The notes under the pieces were generated by a model. That model made no database searches. It saw nothing but the letters and a program-made list of their open reading frames with translations, and was not told the DNA's origin. A DNA stretch of 12,831 bases, taken from positions 1 to 12,831 of the forward strand of contig DYKK01000059.1 in the NCBI GenBank assembly GCA_020722625.1, read 5' to 3'. Of the stretch, positions 1-7,658 are shown piece by piece (the stretch's first letter is position 1; every line of letters begins with the position of its first letter). The translations under genes were made by a program, and so were the position numbers. The stretch comes from Anaeromyxobacter dehalogenans (GTDB taxonomy: Bacteria; Myxococcota_A; UBA9042; DTJE01).

Positions 1-2
1 AC

Positions 3-3000
3 GACGAGGTCGGGGGATGCCAGGGGTGCATCCACTATTTCGAGGACGTGGACGGCGACACGTACGGCAAGACGCAGGTGTTTGATTGCCTGGCCGGGCC
101 GAGCGGGAACTTCCGCGCGACGCGGGGCGGGGACTGCGACGACGACGCGGCCTCGGTGAACCCGGGCGCGCCCGAGCACTGCAACGCGGTGGACGACGAC
201 TGCGACGCGCTGACGGACGAGGAGGGGGCCGCGGACTGCGTGCCGTATTTCTACGACAACGACGAGGACGGGTATGGGACCTCGGACTTCCAGTGCCTGT
301 GCGCCCCGAGCGGAAAGTACCGGGCGACCTCGTCCGGGGACTGCAATGACTCCGGGGCGTTCGTGAACCCGGGCGCGACGGAGGAATGCAACGGGGCCGA
401 CGACAACTGCAACGGGCAGACCGACGAGGAGGGGGCCACGGGGTGTCACCCATTTTACCAGGACAACGACCAGGACGGGTGGGGCCAGGACGCGTCGAGA
501 TGTCTGTGCGCTCAGGCGGCGCCCTACACCGCGAACGTGGCCGGGGACTGCGACGACTTCCGGGCGAATGTGAACCCGAACGGGGTCGAGGAGTGCAACA
601 GCCGCGATGACGACTGCGACGGCCAGACGGACGAGGAAAACTCGGTGGGGTGCGTGACCCACTACCGGGACGGCGACGCGGACACGTACGGGGTCGTGAA
701 CGACTTCAAGTGCCTGTGTTACGGGGCAGGCGCTTACACGGCGATCGAGGCGGGCGACTGCGACGACGCGAGTGCGGTGGTGTTCCCGGGGGCGACCGAG
801 ACGTGCAACGGGGTGGACGACAACTGCAACGCCCTCACCGATGAACCCGGGGCGCTCGATTGCACGCTCTACTACTTTGATGGGGACGGCGACGGCTTCG
901 GGACCGGGACGGTCCAGGCGAAGTGCCTGTGCGCCCCTCAGGCCCCGTTCACGGCCCTCGCGCCCGGGGACTGCCTGGATTCGAGCGCGGCGGTGCAGCC
1001 GGGCGCGACCGAGACCTGCAACTGGCTCGACGACGATTGCGACGGGCAGACGGACGAGGAGGGCGCGACCGGGTGCCAGACGACCTACTACGACAACGAC
1101 GGGGACGGCGTAGGGGTCGGCTCGAACTCGAAGTGCCTGTGCCAGCCGTCCGGGAAGTACGCGGCCTCGGAGGCGGGGGACTGCAACGACAATGACGGGG
1201 CTGTGAAGCCCGGCGGGGCCGAGGTCTGCAACGGATCGGACGACGACTGCGACGGCCTGCCGGACGAGGAGGGGGCGATCCAGTGCAAGCCGTTCTACAA
1301 GGACAACGACCTCGACGGGTGGGGGACCCAGGAATCGAAATGCCTGTGCCAGGGGGCGGCGCCCTACTCGGCGGCCTATGCCGGGGACTGCGACGATGCC
1401 CAGGCGTCGGTGGGGCCCGGCTCTCCGGAGGCGTGCAATGGCCGCGACGACGACTGCGACGGCCTGACGGACGAGGAGAACGCGGCCGACTGCACGAACT
1501 ACTACCGCGACCTGGACCAGGACGGGTACGGGACCTCGCAGTTCCGGTGCCTGTGCGCGCCGTCCGCGCCGTGGTCCGCGGTGCAGACCGGGGACTGCAA
1601 CGACTCCATGGCGTCGATCAAGCCCGGCGCGGCGGATGGATGCAACGGGATTGACGACGACTGCGACGGCCGGACCGACCCCGAGGGGGCCTCCGGGTGC
1701 CAGACGTGGTACCTCGACAACGACGGGGACGGCTACGGGCAGCCGGGGAACTCGAAGTGCCTGTGCCAGGTCTCGGGGAAGTACTCCGCCTCCGGCGCGG
1801 GGGATTGCAACGACAGCGACGCGCTGGTGCGCCCCGGGGCCACCGAGGTCTGCAACGGCCAGGACGACGACTGCGACGGCCAGACCGACGAGGAGGGCGC
1901 GGCCTCGTGCCTGTGGTACCTGAAGGACGCGGACGGGGACGCCGTCGGGGTCGCCTCGGACAAGAAGTGCCTGTGCGGGCCGTCCGGGTCGTACTCGGCG
2001 ACTCAAGGAGGCGACTGCGACGACGCGGCCGGCCTGATCCATCCGGGGGCATCGGAGCGCTGCAACGGCCATGACGACGACTGCGACGGGGTGACGGACC
2101 CGGCGGATTCGCAGGGGTGCACGACCTTCTACCGCGACTCGGACGGGGACACGGTCGGGGTCCTCGGGGACTTTCGGTGTCTGTGTTCCGCGGCGGCGCC
2201 GTACTCGGCGGTCCAGGCCGGGGACTGCAACGACTCGAACGGGCAGGTCAAGCCCGGGGCGACCGAGAAGTGCAACACCCTGGACGACGACTGCGACGGG
2301 GTCACGGACGGCGAGGGCGTGAGCGGGTGCGAGACGTACTACTTCGACAATGACGGGGACGGGGCCGGAGTCGCTTCGAACACAAAATGTCTGTGCGCAC
2401 CCTCCGGGAAGTACTCGACGAAGTCGTCCGGGGACTGCAACGACGGCAACTTCTCGATCTACCCCGGCCAGACCGAGGTCTGCAACGGCCAGGACGACAA
2501 CTGCGACGGAGTCCCGGACCCGGAAAATACCGGCGGATGCACGTGGTACCTGAAGGACGCGGACGGGGACGGGGTCGGGGTCTCCACGGACAAGAAGTGC
2601 CTGTGCGCGCCGTCCGGGTCATACAGCGCCACCGTGGGCGGGGACTGCAACGACACGGCCGCCTCGGCGCATCCCGGGGGGAACGAGATGTGCGGCAACG
2701 CGACGGACGACGACTGCGACGGGCAGACGGACGAGGCCGGATGCCAGGGGTGCACGACCTACTTCAAGGACGAGGACGGCGACACGTATGGCGAGAACGG
2801 GAACACGCAGTGCCTGTCCGCGCCCTCGGGCGCGTATCGGGCCACCCGGGGCGGGGACTGCAACGACTCCGACGCTGAGGTGAACCCGGGCGCGGCCGAG
2901 GCGTGCAACGGCAAGGATGACGACTGCGACGGCCAGAAGGACGGCGAGGGGGCGGCCGGGTGCACGACCTACTACTGGGACCAGGACGGGGATACCTACG

Positions 3001-4436
3001 GGCTGTCCGCGAACACGAAGTGCCTGTGCGCGGCGAGCGCCCCCTACACCGCGACCCGGGGTGGGGACTGCAACGACGTGGATTCCTCGGTCAATCCCGG
3101 AGGGGTCGAGTCCTGCAACGGCCGTGACGACGACTGCGACGGGCAGACCGACGAGGAAGGGGCTTACAACTGCGCGACCAAATACCTCGACAACGACCAG
3201 GACGGGTACGGCGCGGCGGGGCAGACGAAGTGCCTGTGCGGGCCGTCGGGGCGCTACACCGCGGACATCGCGGGGGACTGCGACGACAACGACCCGAACG
3301 CGTATCCCGGCGGGAACGAGGTCTGCGGGAACAACCAGGACGACGACTGCGACGGGCAGACGGACGAGGCCGGGTGCGGCGGGTGCACGACCTACTACCT
3401 CGACGAGGACGGGGACACGTACGGCCAGAATGCGATGACCCAGTGCCTCTCCGGTCCGAGCGGCAACTACCGGGCCACGCGGGGGGGCGACTGCAAGGAC
3501 AACGACGCGGCCATCAACCCCGGCGCCGACGAGTCCTGCAACGGCCGGGACGACGACTGCGATGCGGCCACGGACGAGGAGGGCTCGCAGGGGTGCTCGA
3601 CCTTCTACATGGACCAGGACGGCGACACCTACGGCAAGAACGGGGAGACCCGCTGCCTGTGCGCCGGGCTCTCCCCCTACACCGCCACGCGCGGCGGGGA
3701 CTGCGACGACACGAGCGCGAGCGTGAAGCCCGGCGCGGCCGAGCGATGCAACCTGGTGGACGACGACTGCGACGGGACCACGGACAACGAGGGGGCCCAG
3801 GGGTGCGCCACCTGGTACTACGACAGCGACGGAGACGGATACGGCGTCAACGGAAACTCCAAGTGCCTGTGCTCGGGGTCCGGGATGTACCGGGCCCAGG
3901 TGGCCGGCGACTGCGACGACGCGGACCCGCAGATCAAGCCGGGCGCCACGGAGGTCTGCAATGGGAAGGACGACAACTGCGACGGCCAGGGCGACCCGGA
4001 GGGCGCGCCCGGGTGCCAGACGTGGTACTACGACTTCGATGGGGACGGGTTCGGGACGACCCTGACGAAGTGCCTGTGCGGGTCGAGTGGCCTGTACCGG
4101 ACCCAGGTGTCCGGGGACTGCAACGACTCGAGCAACCTCGTCTATCCGGGCGCCCAGGAGGCTTGCAACGGCTCGGACGACGACTGCGACGGCCAGGTGG
4201 ACGAGGAGGGCGCCGCGAACTGTTCGACCTATTACTATGACGGCGACAACGACGGCTACGGATCGTCCTCCAACCACAAGTGCCTGTGCGGGCCGTGGGG
4301 GCAATACATCCGCACGCTCGGCGGGGACTGCGACGACTCGACCCAGGCGATCAACCCGAGCGCGAGCGAGCGCTGCAACGGGATCGACGACAACTGCAAC
4401 GGACAGACCGACGAGGGCGACGCCTCGCTGATGTGC
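3..4436 (+). repeat. 21 tandem units of about 207-213 bp encoding DDDCDG repeats
   Basis: The coding DNA repeats with a period of about 69-71 codons. Units are diverged but keep fixed landmarks: CLC, GDC(N/D)D, E.CNG and DDDCDG.TDE. Longer exact matches occur at three-unit offsets: 29 bases at 1913-1941 recur at 2543-2571 (offset 630), and 36 bases at 2705-2740 recur at 3338-3373 (offset 633). This points to duplication of three-unit blocks on top of the basic repeat. The first visible unit is preceded by the tail of another, so the array continues to the left of the window. Confidence 0.9.
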
Positions 4437-5168
4437 GGGGCGGTCCTGAACGGGACCCCGGTCTGCACCGGCGGGCAGTGCGGGGCCTTGTGCGACTCGG
4501 GGTACTTCGATGTGAACCACAGCCTGATGGACGGGTGCGAGTGCCAGTGGGACCAGTACGATACCGGCGGGGGCGATTGCGCCCAGGCGGTCAACCTCGG
4601 CACCCTCTCGGACGCCGGGTCCGGATCGACCTACACCCTGACGGGCCGGGTCGTCCCGGACTCGGACGTGGACTGGTACAAGGTCACGGCGTCGGATTCC
4701 ACGGACACCGGGACCTTTTCGGGGCCGGGACACGATCGGTTCCACGTCCGGGTACGGCTGACGTCCCCCACGGACGGGACCGTCAAGGTCAACGTGTACC
4801 GGGGGTCGTGCTCGACCCAGACCCCGTGCGTGTCCGGGACGTTCAACGCCACGGATGTCCAGTGGTTCGCGAACTTCTCGAACGCGGGGGACCGCATCGG
4901 CGAGGACCCGTGCGTCACGAAGCCCGGTCCGAGACTGTGGGACTGCTGCAAGCCCGGGCAGTGCCAGGCGGGGGCCACGACGTCGGACGCCTGCTGCGGG
5001 GGAACGAGCAACGACAACACGACCCAGTGCGGGGACGCGACCAAGAACAAGCGTCACTGCCTGGACGACGGGACGACCTTCTATGTCAAGGTGTACCGGG
5101 CGTCGGGATCGGCCGCGAACTGCGGCCAGACCGAGTACACGCTCGTGATCACCAACGGCGTCCAGTGA
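3..5168 (+). CDS. Giant secreted-type Cys/Asp-rich metal-binding repeat protein, 5'-truncated
   Basis: The reading frame is open to the left edge, so the true start and any signal peptide lie outside; 1721 residues are visible. It contains 21 tandem units of about 70 residues. Each has an acidic DxDxDG-type loop (for example DNDGDGYG), a CLC pair, a GDCND/GDCDD motif, PGAxExCNG and DDDCDGQTDEE, ending in a Cys that starts the next unit. This is the 'putative metal-binding motif' family named after Methylococcus MopE, with typically six Cys per unit. After the last unit (about 4436) comes a Cys-rich linker with CTGGQCGALC and GCECQ. A C-terminal domain follows (about 4600-5165) with DSDVDWYKV and a closing beta strand TFYVKVYR, resembling bacterial pre-peptidase C-terminal (PPC) beta-sandwiches. 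The regular Cys and acidic residues suggest an extracellular, disulfide-bonded, Ca- or Cu-binding stalk or matrix protein; this role and the ligand are inferred. nadC starts 39 bases downstream. Confidence 0.9.
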   Translation, partial: DEVGGCQGCIHYFEDVDGDTYGKTQVFDCLAGPSGNFRATRGGDCDDDAASVNPGAPEHCNAVDDDCDALTDEEGAADCVPYFYDNDEDGYGTSDFQCLCAPSGKYRATSSGDCNDSGAFVNPGATEECNGADDNCNGQTDEEGATGCHPFYQDNDQDGWGQDASRCLCAQAAPYTANVAGDCDDFRANVNPNGVEECNSRDDDCDGQTDEENSVGCVTHYRDGDADTYGVVNDFKCLCYGAGAYTAIEAGDCDDASAVVFPGATETCNGVDDNCNALTDEPGALDCTLYYFDGDGDGFGTGTVQAKCLCAPQAPFTALAPGDCLDSSAAVQPGATETCNWLDDDCDGQTDEEGATGCQTTYYDNDGDGVGVGSNSKCLCQPSGKYAASEAGDCNDNDGAVKPGGAEVCNGSDDDCDGLPDEEGAIQCKPFYKDNDLDGWGTQESKCLCQGAAPYSAAYAGDCDDAQASVGPGSPEACNGRDDDCDGLTDEENAADCTNYYRDLDQDGYGTSQFRCLCAPSAPWSAVQTGDCNDSMASIKPGAADGCNGIDDDCDGRTDPEGASGCQTWYLDNDGDGYGQPGNSKCLCQVSGKYSASGAGDCNDSDALVRPGATEVCNGQDDDCDGQTDEEGAASCLWYLKDADGDAVGVASDKKCLCGPSGSYSATQGGDCDDAAGLIHPGASERCNGHDDDCDGVTDPADSQGCTTFYRDSDGDTVGVLGDFRCLCSAAAPYSAVQAGDCNDSNGQVKPGATEKCNTLDDDCDGVTDGEGVSGCETYYFDNDGDGAGVASNTKCLCAPSGKYSTKSSGDCNDGNFSIYPGQTEVCNGQDDNCDGVPDPENTGGCTWYLKDADGDGVGVSTDKKCLCAPSGSYSATVGGDCNDTAASAHPGGNEMCGNATDDDCDGQTDEAGCQGCTTYFKDEDGDTYGENGNTQCLSAPSGAYRATRGGDCNDSDAEVNPGAAEACNGKDDDCDGQKDGEGAAGCTTYYWDQDGDTYGLSANTKCLCAASAPYTATRGGDCNDVDSSVNPGGVESCNGRDDDCDGQTDEEGAYNCATKYLDNDQDGYGAAGQTKCLCGPSGRYTADIAGDCDDNDPNAYPGGNEVCGNNQDDDCDGQTDEAGCGGCTTYYLDEDGDTYGQNAMTQCLSGPSGNYRATRGGDCKDNDAAINPGADESCNGRDDDCDAATDEEGSQGCSTFYMDQDGDTYGKNGETRCLCAGLSPYTATRGGDCDDTSASVKPGAAERCNLVDDDCDGTTDNEGAQGCATWYYDSDGDGYGVNGNSKCLCSGSGMYRAQVAGDCDDADPQIKPGATEVCNGKDDNCDGQGDPEGAPGCQTWYYDFDGDGFGTTLTKCLCGSSGLYRTQVSGDCNDSSNLVYPGAQEACNGSDDDCDGQVDEEGAANCSTYYYDGDNDGYGSSSNHKCLCGPWGQYIRTLGGDCDDSTQAINPSASERCNGIDDNCNGQTDEGDASLMCGAVLNGTPVCTGGQCGALCDSGYFDVNHSLMDGCECQWDQYDTGGGDCAQAVNLGTLSDAGSGSTYTLTGRVVPDSDVDWYKVTASDSTDTGTFSGPGHDRFHVRVRLTSPTDGTVKVNVYRGSCSTQTPCVSGTFNATDVQWFANFSNAGDRIGEDPCVTKPGPRLWDCCKPGQCQAGATTSDACCGGTSNDNTTQCGDATKNKRHCLDDGTTFYVKVYRASGSAANCGQTEYTLVITNGVQ

Positions 5169-5175
5169 CGCCGAG

Positions 5176-5190
5176 GGGTCCTTCGGACCC
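5176..5190 (+). terminator. Hairpin between repeat gene and nadC
   Basis: A perfect 6-bp stem (GGGTCC / GGACCC) with a TTC loop begins 8 bases after the repeat gene's stop codon and ends 17 bases before the nadC start. No T-run follows, so it is not a standard intrinsic terminator. It may stabilise the upstream mRNA end, attenuate read-through into nadC, or be a U-less terminator. The structure is seen directly; its function is inferred. Confidence 0.4.
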
Positions 5191-5207
5191 GTGGAAGGGG
5201 AGCGCGA

Positions 5208-6074
5208 ATGGTCACGGACAACGCGGCGGTCCGGCGGGTCCTCCGGCAGGCCCTGGACGAGGACATCGGCAGCGGCGACGTCACGACCGACGCCGTCGTG
5301 GACCCGGCGGTCATGGCGAGGGCCGAGGTCGTCGCGAAGGAGGCAGGGGTCCTCGCGGGCGTCCCGGTGGCGGTGGTTCTCCTCGAGATGGTGGGGCCGG
5401 GCATCGAGGCTCGTCCGCTCGTCCGGGACGGGGACTCGCTGGAACCGGGGACCGTGGTCCTGGAGGCCGAGGGCCCGGCCCGGTTCCTGTTGCAGGTCGA
5501 GCGGACCCTCCTGAACTTCGTGATGAGGTTGTCCGGGATCGCCACGATGACGCGCCGGTACGCCGAGCGACTGGCCGGCAGCAAGACGCGCCTCCTGGAC
5601 ACGCGCAAGACCACGCCGGGCCTGCGGGTGCTCGAAAAGTACGCGGTCCGCGTCGGCGGGGGGCGCAATCACCGCCTCGGGCTCTATGATGGGATCCTGA
5701 TCAAGAACAACCACATCGCGGTCTGCGGGGACGTCCAGGAGGCGATCCGCCGGGCGCGAAGCCTGGCCCCCATGCCGTGCAAGGTCGAGGTGGAGGTCCG
5801 CACCCTCGAGGAGGTCCGGCGCGCGGTCGAGGCCGGGGCCGAGGTCCTGCTCCTGGACCACATGGACCGCGACGAGATGGCCCGGGTCGTGGATTACTGC
5901 CACTGGAAGGTCCTCACCGAGGCCTCCGGGAACCTGACCCCAGACGACGTGGCGGCCGCGGCGGAGATCGGCGTGGACTTCGTGTCCGTGGGCGCGCTGA
6001 CGCGGTCGGCCGTCTGGCTCGACTTCTCGATGAGGATGACCCCCCTGCCCGAGGACCCCCATGGCCCCGCTTGA
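5208..6074 (+). CDS. nadC: Nicotinate-nucleotide pyrophosphorylase (carboxylating), quinolinate phosphoribosyltransferase
   Basis: A 288-residue cytoplasmic enzyme of de novo NAD synthesis. It converts quinolinate plus PRPP to nicotinate mononucleotide, CO2 and pyrophosphate. Family motifs are intact: DEDIGSGDVT (residues 17-26), ERTLLNF (98-104), TRKTTPGLR (132-140), GGGRNHRLGLYDG followed by ILIKNNH (150-169), EVEV (194-197), LLDHM (215-219), EASGNL (238-243) and VDFVSVGALTRS near the C-terminus. The Arg, Lys and His residues of these motifs form the quinolinate/PRPP site in known structures. Length is normal for the family. The ATG is supported by a purine-rich GGGGAG five bases upstream. 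It is the first gene of a tight plus-strand cluster and overlaps birA by 14 bases. No nadA or nadB is present in the window. Confidence 0.97.
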   Translation: MVTDNAAVRRVLRQALDEDIGSGDVTTDAVVDPAVMARAEVVAKEAGVLAGVPVAVVLLEMVGPGIEARPLVRDGDSLEPGTVVLEAEGPARFLLQVERTLLNFVMRLSGIATMTRRYAERLAGSKTRLLDTRKTTPGLRVLEKYAVRVGGGRNHRLGLYDGILIKNNHIAVCGDVQEAIRRARSLAPMPCKVEVEVRTLEEVRRAVEAGAEVLLLDHMDRDEMARVVDYCHWKVLTEASGNLTPDDVAAAAEIGVDFVSVGALTRSAVWLDFSMRMTPLPEDPHGPA

Positions 6075-6834
6075 GATCGGAAGGCTCCTCGCCCGGGTGA
6101 GGAGGATGGGGATCGAGATCGGGCGGGTCCACTTTTTCCCCGTGATCGCGAGCACGCAGGACGAGGCGGTCCGCCTGGCCCACGCCGGGGCTCCCGAAGG
6201 CACCCTGGTGGTGGCGGGGCGCCAGACCCGGGGCCGGGGCCGGGTCGGGCGGACCTGGTTCTCGCCGGCCGGGGCCGGTCTGTACGCGAGCCTGGTGCTC
6301 AGGCCCCCGGTTCCCCCGTCGGAGTGGCCCGTGCTGTCGGTCCTGGCCGGGGTCGCGGTCGTCGAGGAGATCCAGCGCCTGGGGGTCACGCAGGCGAGGC
6401 TCAAGTGGCCGAACGACGCCCTGATCGGGGGCCGCAAGGTGGCGGGGATCCTGACCGAGGCATTCCCGGACGCCGGGTTCGCGGTGTTGGGGCTGGGGCT
6501 CAACGCCTCGTTCCGGGGGGTGGAGGTCCCGCCCGACCTCGCGGAGGTCGCGACCGACCTGGAGACGCACCTTCAACCCGGGACCGACCTGAACGAGGCC
6601 GCGGCCCGGGTCCTGCTGGCGGTCATCGCGTCGTACCAGAGGGCGCTGCCGGACCTGCGCATCGTTCCGGACCGCGCGGGGAGGCTCCTGTGGACGGCCG
6701 GGGAGGTCGTGGTCGGGGGCGTGCGGGGCCGCGTGGCCGGGCTGACCCCGGCCGGGGAGTTGTGGCTCGTCGAGGAGGACGGCCACGCCGTCGCGGTTTC
6801 GGTGGGAGAGGTCACGGATGATCGCCGCGATTGA
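6061..6834 (+). CDS. birA: Biotin--[acetyl-CoA-carboxylase] ligase, class without DNA-binding domain
   Basis: A 257-residue biotin protein ligase. It activates biotin with ATP to biotinyl-AMP and transfers it to the lysine of carrier proteins such as AccB. Visible motifs are STQD (31-34), the biotinyl-AMP loop GRGRVGRTW (58-66), KWPND (115-119) and GRKVAGIL with the conserved Lys126, followed by GLGLN (144-148). A short SH3-like C-terminal part follows (about 213-250). The N-terminal helix-turn-helix of E. coli BirA is absent, so it is probably an enzyme only and not a repressor. The ATG at 6061 has GAGGA five bases upstream and lies inside the nadC end. An alternative ATG at 6106 has GGAGG directly abutting it, which is too close. 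It overlaps coaX by 17 bases, suggesting translational coupling. Confidence 0.95.
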   Translation: MAPLEIGRLLARVRRMGIEIGRVHFFPVIASTQDEAVRLAHAGAPEGTLVVAGRQTRGRGRVGRTWFSPAGAGLYASLVLRPPVPPSEWPVLSVLAGVAVVEEIQRLGVTQARLKWPNDALIGGRKVAGILTEAFPDAGFAVLGLGLNASFRGVEVPPDLAEVATDLETHLQPGTDLNEAAARVLLAVIASYQRALPDLRIVPDRAGRLLWTAGEVVVGGVRGRVAGLTPAGELWLVEEDGHAVAVSVGEVTDDRRD

Positions 6835-7594
6835 TATCGGAAATACGAACATCGTCATCGGAGTCTTCGACGGAGAGCGGCTCGTCACGGACTTCCGGGT
6901 CTCGACGCGCCACGCGGCCACCGCGGACGAGTATGCCTTCCTGCTGGACGGGCTGTTCCGGCTGGCGGACCTGTCCTTCGAGTCGGTGGACGGGGCGTGC
7001 CTCGCGAGCGTGGTCCCGACCCTGACCGAGACCTTCGCGGACCTGGCGCGGCGGCACTTCGCGGGCCCGCTCGTCGTGGTGGGTCCCGGGGTGCGCACGG
7101 GGGTCTCGATCGCGTACGAGACGCCGCGAGACGTGGGCGCGGACCGGGTGGTCAACGCGGTGGCCGCGCACGAGCGCTTCAAGAGCGACGTGGTCGTGGT
7201 GGACTTCGGGACCGCGACGACCTTCGACGCCATCACGGCCCGGGGCGAGTATCTCGGGGGCGTGATCGTGCCCGGCGTCACCGTGAGCCTCGAGGCCCTG
7301 TATCAGCGCACCGCGAAACTCCCCAAGGTCGAGGTGGCCCGGCCGGACACGGTCATCGGGCGCAACACGGTGCACAGCATCCAGTCCGGAGCGTATTACG
7401 GATACCTGGCGATGGTCGAGGGCCTGGTGGCCCGCATGAAGGCGGAGATGACGCCCCCGGTCACGACCATCGCGACCGGCGGGCTCGCGCCCCTGTTGTG
7501 CCGCGACTGCCCGGTCATTGACGAGGTGGACCCCCACCTGACCTTGCGGGGACTGCGCCTGATCTACGACCGCAACCGCCCGGGACGGGCATGA
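6818..7594 (+). CDS. coaX: Type III pantothenate kinase
   Basis: A 258-residue kinase of the ASKHA fold that phosphorylates pantothenate, the first step of CoA synthesis. Family motifs are complete: DIGNTN phosphate-binding loop (6-11), PRDVGADRVVNAVAA (103-117, with catalytic-type Asp109), VVDFGTATTFDAI (127-139), GGVIVPGV (147-154), GRNTVHSIQSGAYYG (181-195) and the terminal GLRLIYDRN. Type III enzymes are known to be insensitive to CoA feedback and to need a monovalent cation. The ATG start has GGGAGAGG ending six bases upstream and lies inside the birA end. It is the last gene of the nadC-birA-coaX cluster, which joins NAD, biotin and CoA metabolism, and it converges on the minus-strand rluD-like gene. 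Confidence 0.97.
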   Translation: MIAAIDIGNTNIVIGVFDGERLVTDFRVSTRHAATADEYAFLLDGLFRLADLSFESVDGACLASVVPTLTETFADLARRHFAGPLVVVGPGVRTGVSIAYETPRDVGADRVVNAVAAHERFKSDVVVVDFGTATTFDAITARGEYLGGVIVPGVTVSLEALYQRTAKLPKVEVARPDTVIGRNTVHSIQSGAYYGYLAMVEGLVARMKAEMTPPVTTIATGGLAPLLCRDCPVIDEVDPHLTLRGLRLIYDRNRPGRA

Positions 7595-7621
7595 GCGGGG
7601 TCACGCGACTCCGGCGGCGAT

Positions 7622-7658
7622 CAGGCCGGCCTCCTTGCCTGGGGTGGAGATATCACCC
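7622..7658. terminator. Inverted repeats between convergent coaX and rluD-like genes
   Basis: Only 58 bases separate the two convergent stop codons. Two small dyads are visible: CAGGC (7622-7626) with GCCTG (7637-7641), and GGGTG (7642-7646) with CACCC (7654-7658), which overlaps the rluD-like stop codon. The first also contains the palindrome AGGCCGGCCT (7623-7632). No clear T-run follows on either strand. A shared bidirectional terminator is plausible from position, but short GC dyads arise easily in such GC-rich DNA. Confidence 0.25.

Noticed and set aside
3..4436. Regular DNA periodicity as a possible CRISPR or non-coding satellite array
   Set aside because: The period of about 210 bases is a codon multiple, the frame stays open throughout, and conservation follows protein motifs. 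It is a protein repeat.
2619..6503. Minus-strand open frame of 1294 codons opposite the repeat gene, nadC and part of birA
   Set aside because: Its low-complexity Val/Ala/Arg-rich translation mirrors the repeat period and runs straight through nadC and birA, which have clear family motifs on the plus strand. It is a GC-driven antisense shadow.
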